From Pseudactinotalea terrae (GTDB taxonomy: Bacteria; Actinomycetota; Actinomycetes; Actinomycetales; Beutenbergiaceae), in assembly GCF_009733845.1 (NCBI RefSeq), contig NZ_WNXZ01000001.1:496001-560000 (forward strand): DNA of 64,000 nt, written 5' to 3'. The notes below the pieces were generated by a model, which was given only the letters and a program-made list of their open reading frames with translations, was not told the DNA's origin and made no database searches. The stretch's first letter is position 1. Each line of letters starts with the position of its first letter. Made by a program: the position numbers and the translations under genes. Below are positions 33,914-43,799 of the stretch, piece by piece.

Positions 33914-35128
33914 ATGACCCAGCCCGCTACCGCCCCCTCCCGCGCGAGTGCGCTCGCTGGCCCGGAGGCGCCACTCCTGGCCGACCAGCCGGGTGCTGCG
34001 ACACTCGACCGCATCGCCCACGTGCAGCTCCGTTCGATCCTGCTTCCGCTCGCCACCGCGATCAGCGACGCGAAGGTGCTGACCGGCCGGCAGCGACCGA
34101 TGAGGGAGGTCGCGTTCCTGTTCGTCGAGATCACCACCGAGGGCGGCCGGAGCGGCATCGGCTTCACGTATTCGAACCGCGCCGGTGGCCCGGGGCAGTT
34201 CGCCCACGCCAACGAGATCGCCGACGTCCTGATCGGCGCTGATCCCAGCGACATCGACAAGATCTGGACCAAGCTCTGCTGGGCCGGCGCCTCGGTGGGG
34301 CGCAGCGGCCTGGCCACACAGGCGATCGCCGCGATCGACACCGCGTTGTGGGACCTGAAGGCCAAGCGGGCCGGCCTTCCGCTCGCCAAGCTGATCGGCA
34401 GTCACCGAGACTCCGTCCGTACCTACAACACCTCAGGCGGATTTCTCCACACTCCGATCGACGAGGTCAAGGACCTCGCGGCGGCCGCGCTTGAGCGTGG
34501 CATCGGTGGCATCAAGCTGAAGGTCGGCCAACCGGACTGGCGCACCGACATCGCCCGCGTCAGCGCCGTCCGCGAACACCTCGATCCCGATGTGCCGATC
34601 ATGATCGACGCCAACCAGCAGTGGGACCGTCACACGGCGATCCGGATGGGCCGCATCTTCGAGGAGATGAACCTGGTCTGGATCGAGGAACCGCTCGACG
34701 CCTACGACGTGCAGGGCCATGCGGCCCTCGCGCGCTCTCTCGACACCCCCATCGCGACCGGCGAGATGCTCGCCAGCGTCGCCGAGCACGTCAGCATGAT
34801 CGACGGTGGCGGGGTCGACATCGTCCAGCCCGATGCGCCACGCGTCGGCGGCGTCACCCAGTACCTCAAGCTCGCCGCCTACGCCGAGGCCAAGCATCTC
34901 GACGTCGCGCCGCACTTCATCATGGAGATTCACTGCCACCTGGCGGCCGCCTACCCCCAGGAGTCGTGGGTCGAGCACTTCGACTGGCTCGACCCCCTGT
35001 TCAACGAGCACCTCGAGATCCGCGACGGACGGATGTGGCTCTCCGACCGGCCCGGCCTGGGGATCACGCTGAGCGAGCAGGCACACGCCTGGACTGTCGC
35101 CACCGCCGAGGCCGGGGCGCGACCCTGA
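33914..35128 (+). CDS. L-talarate/galactarate dehydratase (enolase superfamily)
   Basis: A 404-residue member of the mandelate racemase subgroup. The N-terminal capping domain (about 35-160) is followed by the barrel with the KxK base motif IKLKVGQPD (200-208), metal ligands in MIDANQQWD, WIEEPLDAYD and ATGEMLAS, and the HFIMEIHCHLAAA segment supplying the catalytic His region. The pattern SGLATQAIAAIDTALWDLKAK and the IHCHLA end resemble L-talarate/galactarate dehydratases more than glucarate dehydratases. AAGGAGG lies 11 nt before ATG. Its product, 5-keto-4-deoxyglucarate, is the substrate of the upstream kdgD. Exact sugar-acid specificity is inferred. Confidence 0.85.
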   Translation: MTQPATAPSRASALAGPEAPLLADQPGAATLDRIAHVQLRSILLPLATAISDAKVLTGRQRPMREVAFLFVEITTEGGRSGIGFTYSNRAGGPGQFAHANEIADVLIGADPSDIDKIWTKLCWAGASVGRSGLATQAIAAIDTALWDLKAKRAGLPLAKLIGSHRDSVRTYNTSGGFLHTPIDEVKDLAAAALERGIGGIKLKVGQPDWRTDIARVSAVREHLDPDVPIMIDANQQWDRHTAIRMGRIFEEMNLVWIEEPLDAYDVQGHAALARSLDTPIATGEMLASVAEHVSMIDGGGVDIVQPDAPRVGGVTQYLKLAAYAEAKHLDVAPHFIMEIHCHLAAAYPQESWVEHFDWLDPLFNEHLEIRDGRMWLSDRPGLGITLSEQAHAWTVATAEAGARP

Positions 35129-35153
35129 GGGCTGCGGCCAGCCACGGCTCGCG

Positions 35154-37058
35154 TCAGCCGACCGGTGCGTACCCTGCCGGCTCGGCGAGGAAGGTGCCGA
35201 GGCCGGAGGTGAGGTCGGGCACCCGCCGCTCGTACAGGTCGATCCGTTCGGTCGCGAGGTCGGCGAGGAGCGTGGCGCCGCCGTTCGCGGCGGTGATCTC
35301 GGCTGGTGTGCCACCCATGTCGACGAGCAGCGCGAGCGCGCCCGGGAGCGCAGCCTCCGGCATGCGGACCTCGATCCGGCTCCACGGAGCGCACAGCATC
35401 GTTCCCGCCTGACGCAGTGCGGCCCGAAGGGCCTCCGCGGCCAGGCGGCGGAACTCGCCGGCGCTCGGCGTGGCGGCGTGGAAGCGCCCGTGCACGAGCG
35501 TCACGACGCAGTCCACCACCCGCCACCCCTGCAGCCCGCGTCGCAGCTGCTGGTGCACGGTCGCCTCGACGGCCGTGTGGAACGCGGGCAGCAGATTGCC
35601 GCGCTCCACGCCCATCACGTACCGCGCGCCCGACCCGGGTGCTGCAGGCTCCAGCAGGAGCCCCACCTGGGCGTTCCCGCTGGCTGAGTCCCGCCGAGCC
35701 TCACCCGCGGCTGCGGGTCGCTCGACGTGCACCACCCGCGTCGGCAGGAACTCGGTGTCGATCCCGAACTCCTCGGCCAGCCTCGTCCCGAGCACCTCGC
35801 GCTGCACCTCGCCATAGAGGCTGACGGCGATCTCGCTCTCGCCCTCGTCGATGCGGACGTCGATGAGCGGGTCGGCGTCCGCCAGCTCCAGCAGAGCGCG
35901 GTGCAGATCGGCGCGACGGGCGGGATCAGCCGGACGGATCACGGCCTCCAGACCCGGGGGAGGGAAGTGCCAGGCTGCTTCTCCAGGTTCGAGCACGCCC
36001 AGACCATCCCCGACGGCGGCACGTACCAGGCCCCTCAGGACACCGATCTGGCCGGCGTGCACGGGGCCGTCGCGGAGCCGGCTGCCCTCGAGGACGGCGC
36101 TCCCGGTGACCTGCTCCTCGAGCACGCCGCGACCTCCCCATCGGTCGTGGTGGTGCACGGTCAGCCGGTCGCGCGCCTGCACGCAGCCGCTGTCCACGCG
36201 GACGTGGACGAGTCGATGCCCGCTGCCGTCCCGCCCCACCCGGAACGCACGGGCGCGCAGCAGACCGCCCGCAGCCGGCGAGACAGCCGGCAGGTACGTG
36301 ACGACCGCGTCGACGAGCTCCGCGATGCCGACGCCGGTGAGTGCGGCGGTGTGCAGCACCGGGTGCAACCGACCGGCCGCCGTTTGGCGGCCGACGGCGG
36401 CTGTCACCGCCGTGAGGTCCACCTCCCGTTCCTCCAGGAACGCCCGGACGATTCCGGGTTCGTGATCCTCGACGGCGTCCGCGATGTCCGCCAGCAGCTG
36501 GTCACCCGTGCGCGGGGCCGGGTGCGCGTCGCGGCTGCCGAGCGCCGCGGGCGCCGTCAGGGCGATCGTCCGGCCGGTCATCGCTGCGTCGAGCTCGGCC
36601 AGCAGCTCGAGGCCTCGCGCCCCCGCACGGTCGATCTTGTTCACGACGACGAGGAAGGGCAGCCCGAGCCGTTCCAGCGCCCGGATCAGCATGCGGGTCT
36701 GCGGCTGCACCCCCTCGACGGCCGAGATCACGAGGATGGCGGCGTCGAGCACTCCGAGCGAGCGTTCGACCTCCGCGACGAAGTCGGCGTGACCGGGCGT
36801 GTCCAGCAAGTTGACGGCGACGGACCCGCCGTCGGCGCGGTGGAGCTCGAACGAGACCACGGCGGCTCGGATGGTGATGCCCCGACGGCGCTCGATGTCA
36901 TCGGCGTCGGTGACCGTGTCGCCGTGATCGACGCGGCCGGGGCGGTCGACCACGCCGGCGTGGTGGAGCAGCTGTTCGGTGAGAGTGGTCTTACCGGCAT
37001 CGACATGGGCGAGAACGCCCAGGTGCAGCACGGCAGTCGGCACAAGATCGGCGGGCAC
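35154..37058 (-). CDS. Tet(M)-like ribosomal protection GTPase
   Basis: A 634-residue translational GTPase of the Tet(M)/Tet(O)/Otr(A) family, whose characterised members release tetracycline from the ribosome. All GTPase motifs are present: AHVDAGKTT (P-loop), ERRRGITI (switch I), DTPGHADF (G3), NKID (G4). EF-G-like domains II-V follow, with the domain IV/V region giving VMGVERGNLLPAFHTAVEATV and a C-terminal PSAGEFRRLAAEAL segment. Length matches the family (about 640). GTG at 37058 has GAGGA upstream; the frame extends to 37163 but without a better start. Resistance is not proven: core-genome homologues in actinobacteria may have other roles. No mobile element is adjacent. Confidence 0.85.
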   Translation of the reverse strand: MPADLVPTAVLHLGVLAHVDAGKTTLTEQLLHHAGVVDRPGRVDHGDTVTDADDIERRRGITIRAAVVSFELHRADGGSVAVNLLDTPGHADFVAEVERSLGVLDAAILVISAVEGVQPQTRMLIRALERLGLPFLVVVNKIDRAGARGLELLAELDAAMTGRTIALTAPAALGSRDAHPAPRTGDQLLADIADAVEDHEPGIVRAFLEEREVDLTAVTAAVGRQTAAGRLHPVLHTAALTGVGIAELVDAVVTYLPAVSPAAGGLLRARAFRVGRDGSGHRLVHVRVDSGCVQARDRLTVHHHDRWGGRGVLEEQVTGSAVLEGSRLRDGPVHAGQIGVLRGLVRAAVGDGLGVLEPGEAAWHFPPPGLEAVIRPADPARRADLHRALLELADADPLIDVRIDEGESEIAVSLYGEVQREVLGTRLAEEFGIDTEFLPTRVVHVERPAAAGEARRDSASGNAQVGLLLEPAAPGSGARYVMGVERGNLLPAFHTAVEATVHQQLRRGLQGWRVVDCVVTLVHGRFHAATPSAGEFRRLAAEALRAALRQAGTMLCAPWSRIEVRMPEAALPGALALLVDMGGTPAEITAANGGATLLADLATERIDLYERRVPDLTSGLGTFLAEPAGYAPVG

Positions 37059-37227
37059 GAAGATCCTCGGGGTGAGCGGGAGCAGGGTCGACAAGATCGA
37101 GCTCCGTGCGCCCCATCTGCCTCTCCTCCCGTCACCGCGACCGTGCGGCCGGCCGTGTCGCAATCTAGAACCGCGGCCGGCGGGCGACCAGCGAATAACC
37201 TCTGGAGCACTAGGCTGGCCGCCGTCG

Positions 37228-37301
37228 GCCCCGGTAGCTCAGCCGGTCAGAGCAGCGGACTCATAATCCGTCGGTCGTGGGTTCAAGCCCCACCCGGGGC
37301 A
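37228..37301 (+). tRNA. tRNA-Met (CAT), elongator type
   Basis: A 74-nt cloverleaf with acceptor GCCCCGG/CCGGGGC, D-arm GTAGCTCAGCCGGTCAGAGC, anticodon stem GCGGA/TCCGT, loop CTCATAA (anticodon CAT) and T-arm GTGGGTTCAAGCCCCAC. Discriminator A. The anticodon arm matches elongator tRNA-Met; initiator features (a mismatched 1-72 pair and three G-C pairs closing the anticodon loop) are absent. A modified tRNA-Ile(CAT) is less likely. CCA is not fully encoded. Confidence 0.94.
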
Positions 37302-37305
37302 CCTG

Positions 37306-38082
37306 TCACAGGTACCTCCGCTGCACGTTGAGGTACCGGATCTCGGCACCGATCGTCAGTGGCCCACGCCACCCGTCGGTGTCGTGCGGATACAGGCCCT
37401 TGGCCTGGAGGAAGCGCTGCAGGGCGGTGATCGAGCGAGGACCGAAGTCGCCGTCGAGAGCGAACTGGGATGCGTAGTAGCCGCGCCTGCGCAGCCACCG
37501 CTGCATGGCGAGCTCCAGCAGCGCGTCCGTGAGCCCGATCGAGGCCATCAGCAGCCGCCACGCCCGCAGGGAGTCCGCCGTGTGCGCCGACTTGACCGGC
37601 AGGTCCTGCTCCGGCCACCCCTGCGGTGTCGTCTGCAGGTCCACCACCTCCGGCTCGTGCACGAGCACACCGTGATAGTCCTCCGCCCATCCCCGGTAGA
37701 GCATGCCCCAGCGGCGCGTCAGGTCCTCGATGCCGACCCGGGCCACTGTGCGGCCCGGTCCCGCCGAGGTGCTGATGCACACCCCGCCCCCCACGCTGAT
37801 CGCGACGTGGTCGAAGTCATTGTTCTTCCCGCTGGTGATGTCCCAGAACACCGGGACGCCAGCCGGTGGCGTCCCGGAGCGGCGTCGTTCGGTGGCCTCC
37901 CACGCCTGGCGGGCGCTCGGGTAGCGAGCGGAGAACCCGAAGCACGTGCGCACGAACTTCTCGCACATGCCCGAATAGCTCGCTCCTCGCCCGATCGCCG
38001 CGCTGGCACGCTCGACCCGTTCCGCGGCGCTCGGCACCCCCATCGCTCGTCGTGGCAGCTCCGACACGGCTTGCGCGCTCAT
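37306..38082 (-). CDS. CHAP-domain amidase/peptidase with C-terminal peptidoglycan-binding domain, endolysin-like
   Basis: A 258-residue protein. The N-terminal half is a CHAP-like cysteine peptidase/amidase domain: Cys40 in GMCEKFVRTCFG and His92 in DFDHVAISVGGG give the Cys-His pair, followed by GMLYRGWAEDYHGVLVH. The C-terminal half (about 190-250) resembles a peptidoglycan-binding domain (QRWLRRRGYYASQFALDGDFGPRSITALQRFLQAKG). No signal peptide or membrane segment is present. ATG at 38082 has GGAG 5 nt upstream; the frame extends to 38193 without family similarity. It ends 4 nt after the tRNA-Met gene and faces it. The build is that of a phage endolysin, but no other phage gene is near. 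Confidence 0.78.
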   Translation of the reverse strand: MSAQAVSELPRRAMGVPSAAERVERASAAIGRGASYSGMCEKFVRTCFGFSARYPSARQAWEATERRRSGTPPAGVPVFWDITSGKNNDFDHVAISVGGGVCISTSAGPGRTVARVGIEDLTRRWGMLYRGWAEDYHGVLVHEPEVVDLQTTPQGWPEQDLPVKSAHTADSLRAWRLLMASIGLTDALLELAMQRWLRRRGYYASQFALDGDFGPRSITALQRFLQAKGLYPHDTDGWRGPLTIGAEIRYLNVQRRYL

Positions 38083-38239
38083 GCTCACTCCTTCTTCCAG
38101 GGCTGGTGTTGCTAGCCAGGAGCCGGGCGGTCTCGTCCAGATACATCGGCGGCGCGACGTCGGGGGAGCGGTCGCGGGGTCGGTGAAACCCACGCCACGG
38201 GGCCGGGCCGCAGGCGACCGCCGCGTCCTGAGCCGGGCT

Positions 38240-38245
38240 TAGGGT
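38240..38245 (+). promoter_or_regulatory. -10 of the leaderless NYN-LOTUS gene promoter
   Basis: TAGGGT ends 6 nt before GTG at 38252, and no ribosome binding site precedes the start. Confidence 0.45.
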
Positions 38246-38251
38246 TGCCGG

Positions 38252-39400
38252 GTGGAAGATGACGATCGGATCGCCCTGCTCCTTGACTACGAGAACCTCG
38301 CCCTCGGAGCACGAGATCACCTCGCGACCCCGTTCGACCTGCTCCCGATCAGCGACGCGCTCGCCGAGCGTGGCCGCGTGGTGGTGCGCCGCGCCTACGC
38401 CGACTGGTCCTACTTCGACGAGGACCGGCGCATGCTCACGCGCGGTCACGTCGAGCTCATCGAGATGCCGCAGCGCATGGGTGTCTCCCGCAAGAACGCC
38501 GCGGACATCAAGATGGCGGTCGACGCGATCGAGATGGCCTTCTCGCGCGACTACATCTCCACGTTCGCGATCTGCACCGGCGACAGCGACTTCACGCCGT
38601 TGGTCCACAAGCTCCGCGAGCTCAACAAGCGCGTGATCGGGGTCGGGGTCCGCGACTCCACCTCGAAGATGCTCCCGCCCTCGTGCGACGAGTTCCTCTA
38701 CTACGACGACCTCGCCGGTGTGGAGTCACGACCCTCCTCCTCGCGGAGGTCGGGAAGCTCGAAGAAGGCTCAGCCCGACAGCGGCGCGGCAACGGCTCCG
38801 GCTCCGACGGCCACGCCCGAGAGCGGCGGCTCCGGCGGGCCGGAGCCCTCGCGCAAGCCCGTCATCACTCGCGTCCAGGAGCCCGACGAGCCGCAGCAAG
38901 AGACTGATGACGAGCCGGCGGCCGACGCCCGGGACGTTGCCGTGCTGGTGGCGCAGACCGTGGCGGGCCTCGAACGGACCTCGGCCTCCGACGTGACCGC
39001 CTCGGTCCTCAAGCGCACCCTGCTGCGCAAGGACCCGACGTTCAACGAGGCCGACCATGGCTTCCGGGCCTTCGGCGAGCTCGTCCGCCACCTGGCCGAC
39101 AGGGGCGTGCTCGACGTCACCGACGGACCCGCCCAGGGCGACCCCGTGGTTCGCCTGAGCGAGCGGGGAAGCCGGGAGGAGGCCTTCGGCCTGCTGCGGG
39201 ACGCCGTCGCCGACATCGGCAAGAACGGCAAGCCGGTGCCGCTCAACGGTCTCAAGGACCATCTCCGGCGCGACCACCCCGAGTTCACGGAGAAGACGTT
39301 CGGATATCGCTCGTTCCTGCAGTTCGCGCGGGCGGCCGAGACCGCCGGCGTGATCGCGATGGAACGCAACGACGACGGATACCTGCTGACACCTGCCTGA
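38252..39400 (+). CDS. NYN-domain RNase-like protein with two C-terminal LOTUS/OST-HTH domains
   Basis: A 382-residue predicted RNA-processing protein. The N-terminal NYN (PIN-like, LabA/DUF88) domain spans about 6-155 with acidic residues Asp12 (LLLDYENLALG), Asp85 (ADIKMAVDA) and Asp111/Asp113 (CTGDSDFTPLV), all positioned for metal-dependent nuclease chemistry. A disordered Ser/Pro/Glu linker (about 157-225) leads to two winged-helix LOTUS (OST-HTH) units, about 228-300 and 308-382, sharing the pattern LKR/LRR-D-P-x-F-x-E-x-x-x-GF/Y-R-x-F. GTG at 38252 is leaderless. The downstream AsnC gene is convergent, with no gap. The substrate RNA is unknown. Confidence 0.85.
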   Translation: MEDDDRIALLLDYENLALGARDHLATPFDLLPISDALAERGRVVVRRAYADWSYFDEDRRMLTRGHVELIEMPQRMGVSRKNAADIKMAVDAIEMAFSRDYISTFAICTGDSDFTPLVHKLRELNKRVIGVGVRDSTSKMLPPSCDEFLYYDDLAGVESRPSSSRRSGSSKKAQPDSGAATAPAPTATPESGGSGGPEPSRKPVITRVQEPDEPQQETDDEPAADARDVAVLVAQTVAGLERTSASDVTASVLKRTLLRKDPTFNEADHGFRAFGELVRHLADRGVLDVTDGPAQGDPVVRLSERGSREEAFGLLRDAVADIGKNGKPVPLNGLKDHLRRDHPEFTEKTFGYRSFLQFARAAETAGVIAMERNDDGYLLTPA

Positions 39401-39865
39401 TCAGGTCCGGAGGGCGACCGGTCGGTCCGCGAGCACCGAGAGCACCAGCATCGTGCGGGTGCGCACGATGCTGGGCCGGCGTCGCAGATCCTCGATGACT
39501 CGCTCGAGGTGGGGCACATCGGTGACCTGCACGCGCAGCACCGCGTCCGGTTCGCCGCTGACAGTCACCGCGCTGATGACCTCCTCGAGGCCGCTGATCG
39601 TGGCGAGCACGTCGCGCGGCGTGGTCTTCTCCGCACAGTAGACCTCGACGATGGCCTCGAACCCGAGCCCGAGCTTCGCGGTGTCGAGCACAGCCGCATA
39701 GCCCTGGACGACGCCGTCGGCCTCCAGGCGGTCCACCCGTCGCTTCACGGTGGCGATCGAGATGTCGAGATCGCGTGCGACGTCGGCGAACGACCGTCGG
39801 CCATCAAGCCGCAGGATTGCAAGGATCTTTCGATCCAGGTCGTCGAGAGTGGGCTTCGTTGCCAT
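39401..39865 (-). CDS. Lrp/AsnC family transcriptional regulator
   Basis: A 154-residue leucine-responsive-type regulator: N-terminal HTH (LDDLDRKILAILRLDGRRSFADVARDLDIS with recognition helix IATVKRRVDRLEADGVV) and a C-terminal RAM ligand-binding domain (FEAIVEVYCAEKTTPRDVLATI, ISAVTVSGEPDAVLRVQVTDV). The start could be ATG at 39865 or an in-frame ATG at 39886; the former matches the family better. It is divergent from phenylalanine hydroxylase with a 32-nt gap, so regulation of that gene by phenylalanine or another aromatic amino acid is a reasonable inference. Confidence 0.9.
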   Translation of the reverse strand: MATKPTLDDLDRKILAILRLDGRRSFADVARDLDISIATVKRRVDRLEADGVVQGYAAVLDTAKLGLGFEAIVEVYCAEKTTPRDVLATISGLEEVISAVTVSGEPDAVLRVQVTDVPHLERVIEDLRRRPSIVRTRTMLVLSVLADRPVALRT

Positions 39866-39869
39866 GGAC

Positions 39870-39884
39870 GTCGAGAGTATCGAC
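39870..39884. promoter_or_regulatory. Candidate AsnC binding site
   Basis: A perfect inverted repeat GTCGA-GAGTA-TCGAC, with a 5-nt A/T-containing centre as in Lrp/AsnC sites, lies between the regulator and phenylalanine hydroxylase start codons. Confidence 0.4.
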
Positions 39885-39897
39885 ATGATCGTTGCAT

Positions 39898-40818
39898 GTG
39901 AGCCGGATCACGCGTACCAAGGGCGACATGTTCGAAGAGGCACAGCTCTACGCACCTGTCACCGAGGGTCCAGACGGCGTGACGGTCCATCTCGCCGACG
40001 ACCACCCCGGTGCCCATGACCCCGAGTACCGGGCGCGCCGCAACGAGATCGCCGCCGGTGCGCTCGCGTGGGAGCCCGGTCAGCCGCTGCCCCACCTCGA
40101 GTACCTCGACGAGGAGCACCGGATCTGGGAGACGGTGTCGCGGGAGCTGCACGGGAAGCACGAGACGTACGCGATCCGGGCGTTCCGTGAGGCGAAGGAG
40201 GCGCTCGCGCTTCCGGAGGACCACGTGCCCCAGCTCAGCGAGGTGAGCGAGCGACTCACAGCGCTCACGGGGTTCCGGCTCCATCCCGCCGCTGGTCTGG
40301 TGCCGCTGGATCAGTTCTACGGATCGCTTGCCGACCGCGTCTTCCACTCCACGCAGTACCTGCGGCATGGCTCTACACCGCTGTACACACCGGAGCCGGA
40401 CATCCTCCACGAGATCGTCGGCCACGGGAACCTGCTGGCCTCGCCCGAGATCGCGGACGTCAAGCGTCTCGCCGGCGAGGCGGCCCGCCGCTGCGAGACC
40501 GAGGCCGGGCTGCAGTTCGTCGCCGACGTCTTCTGGTTCACGATCGAGTTCGGTGTGATGTACGAGCAGGGGGAGCTGCGCTGCTACGGCGCCGGCCTCC
40601 TGTCCTCGTACGGCGAGATCGAGGAGTTCCGTGGTGCCGACATCCGCCCCCTCGACTTCCACGAGATGGGGACCTTCGACTACGACATCACGCACTACCA
40701 GCCGGTGCTGTTCGCCTGCCAGGGGATGGCGGAGCTGACCGAACGCGTCGGTGGGTTCTTCGCCGACTTCACCGACGAGACGCCCGACCGTCTCGCCGCC
40801 GGTGCCAAGGTGGCCTGA
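39898..40818 (+). CDS. phhA: Phenylalanine 4-monooxygenase (aromatic amino acid hydroxylase)
   Basis: A 306-residue iron- and tetrahydropterin-dependent enzyme converting phenylalanine to tyrosine. Iron ligands are visible as His171 and His176 (DILHEIVGHGNLL) and Glu217 (FTIEFGV). The substrate/pterin pocket RIWETVSRELHGKH and TGFRLHPAAGLVPLDQFYGSLADRVFHSTQYLRH segments are typical. GTG at 39898 is favoured, with TTG 39892 and ATG 39928 as alternatives; CATGAT 8 nt upstream may be a -10. The divergent AsnC gene is its likely regulator. No pterin-recycling gene is adjacent. Confidence 0.92.
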   Translation: MSRITRTKGDMFEEAQLYAPVTEGPDGVTVHLADDHPGAHDPEYRARRNEIAAGALAWEPGQPLPHLEYLDEEHRIWETVSRELHGKHETYAIRAFREAKEALALPEDHVPQLSEVSERLTALTGFRLHPAAGLVPLDQFYGSLADRVFHSTQYLRHGSTPLYTPEPDILHEIVGHGNLLASPEIADVKRLAGEAARRCETEAGLQFVADVFWFTIEFGVMYEQGELRCYGAGLLSSYGEIEEFRGADIRPLDFHEMGTFDYDITHYQPVLFACQGMAELTERVGGFFADFTDETPDRLAAGAKVA

Positions 40819-40880
40819 GCGCGGCGCCGCTCTCGTCGGGGCTCGCAGCGACGGGCGGAGGGGTCGTAAGCGGGAGCGCC

Positions 40881-40886
40881 TAGAGT
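40881..40886 (+). promoter_or_regulatory. -10 of the leaderless Bcr/CflA transporter promoter
   Basis: TAGAGT ends 6 nt before the GTG at 40893. No ribosome binding site is present. Confidence 0.45.
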
Positions 40887-40892
40887 TGCTGG

Positions 40893-42119
40893 GTGAGCCA
40901 GCATGCCGGGAGTCGAAACGATCCGACTCCGTTGGCTCCTCCGGCCGGCGCCGTCGTCACCATGATCCTGGCCGGGCTCAGCATGCTCGGACCGTTCACG
41001 ATCGACACGGTGTTCCCGGCGTTCGAGCGCATCGGCGAGCAGTTCGGCGCCGACAGCACCGCGATGCAGCAGGTCACGAGCCTCTACATGCTGGCATTCG
41101 CCGTCATGAGTGTCTTCCACGGCCCGCTCTCGGACGCCTTGGGGCGCAAGCCGGTGATGATCGCCGGCCTGATCGGCTACGTGGCCGCCTCGATCGGCTG
41201 CGCGCTGGCGCCGAACCTCGCGGTGCTGCTGGTGATGAGGACGCTGCAGGGCACGTTCGCGGGTGCGGCCACGATCGTCTCGCGCGTGGTCGTCCGCGAC
41301 ATGTTCAGCGGCCCGCAGGCGCACAAGATGATGAGCCGCATCATGATGATCTTCAGCGTGGCTCCGGCCATCGCCCCGGTCGCTGGCGGCTGGCTCCTCA
41401 AGATCGGCGAGTGGCCGGTCATCTTCTGGTCGATCGCCGTGTACGGCATCCTCGCGCTCCTCGCCGTGCTGCTCCTGCTGCCGGAGACGCACCCGCCGGG
41501 CGCGCGCTCCCCGCTGCGGGTGGGCGCGGTGGTGCGCTCGATCCTCGAGGTGGGTCGACACCCCGACATGATCCGGCTGGCTCTCGTGACCGCCTTCGCG
41601 ATGGGCGGCCAGTTCGTGTACATCGCCGCCGCGCCGATCATCGTGGTCGACCTGTTCGGGCTGGGTGAGCAGGACTTCTGGAAGCTGTTCGTCCCGATCA
41701 TCGTCGGCATGCTCGTGGGCGCGTGGCTCTCGGGCCGGCTCGCCGACAAGGTCAGCCGAAGCAGGCTGGTGGACGCGGCGCTCGCGTGCGCCCTCGGCGC
41801 CGGCCTGCTCAACGTCGTGCTGATGCTGATCCACCCCTACCTGCCGCTCGCGATGGTGGGACCCGCCCTGCTCTCGTGCGCCATCGCCGTCGCGTTCCCC
41901 GTGATCCAGCTCGAGATCCTTGACACCTTCCCGCACCACCGTGGTGCCGCAGCCTCGCTGGGAACGCTCGCATCGCTCGGGTTCAACGCGCTGCTCGCCG
42001 GCGTGATCGCGCCGCTGGTGACGGCGAGCCTGCTCACGGTGGCTCTCGCCGCTGCCGGCTTCGCGCTGCTCGGGTTCCTGCTCTGGGTCGGGCACCGGCG
42101 CGCCGTACGCGTGGGGTGA
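40893..42119 (+). CDS. Bcr/CflA-type multidrug efflux MFS transporter
   Basis: A 408-residue, 12-helix drug:H+ antiporter-1 family protein. Diagnostic segments are [22 protein letters not shown] (helix 1, with the Bcr-type Asp), [21 protein letters not shown] (motif A, about 71-91), [23 protein letters not shown] and [12 protein letters not shown] (motif C region), and a second-half [14 protein letters not shown] repeat of motif A. It stands alone, leaderless from GTG 40893. The exported compound is unknown; bicyclomycin and chloramphenicol are substrates of relatives. Confidence 0.88.
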   Translation: MSQHAGSRNDPTPLAPPAGAVVTMILAGLSMLGPFTIDTVFPAFERIGEQFGADSTAMQQVTSLYMLAFAVMSVFHGPLSDALGRKPVMIAGLIGYVAASIGCALAPNLAVLLVMRTLQGTFAGAATIVSRVVVRDMFSGPQAHKMMSRIMMIFSVAPAIAPVAGGWLLKIGEWPVIFWSIAVYGILALLAVLLLLPETHPPGARSPLRVGAVVRSILEVGRHPDMIRLALVTAFAMGGQFVYIAAAPIIVVDLFGLGEQDFWKLFVPIIVGMLVGAWLSGRLADKVSRSRLVDAALACALGAGLLNVVLMLIHPYLPLAMVGPALLSCAIAVAFPVIQLEILDTFPHHRGAAASLGTLASLGFNALLAGVIAPLVTASLLTVALAAAGFALLGFLLWVGHRRAVRVG

Positions 42120-42139
42120 CGCGGGCGGCCTTCCGCTGT

Positions 42140-42145
42140 TAACGT
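42140..42145 (+). promoter_or_regulatory. Candidate -10 of the GH51 gene
   Basis: TAACGT ends 8 nt before ATG at 42154, giving a leader of one or two bases at most; no Shine-Dalgarno is present. Confidence 0.35.
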
Positions 42146-42153
42146 TCACATCC

Positions 42154-43683
<1,530 letters not shown>

Positions 43684-43695
43684 GCGCGGGATAGA

Positions 43696-43725
43696 GGTGC
43701 CCGCCCGCGTGTGTGTGCGGGCACC
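43696..43725 (+). terminator. Hairpin terminator after the GH51 gene
   Basis: A perfect 9-bp stem GGTGCCCGC/GCGGGCACC with a 12-nt loop lies 12 nt after the stop codon. There is no T-tract. Confidence 0.6.
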
Positions 43726-43799
43726 CGCGGCGCTCCTAGGATGGTGCGCGTCGGGCATCGGTCATCAGCCGGCGTCGGCGTACCAGAAGGGGGAGCCCC

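Noticed and set aside
37285-38251. Phage attachment duplication of the tRNA-Met 3' end
   Set aside because: No second copy of the tRNA 3' sequence and no integrase gene were seen in the region.
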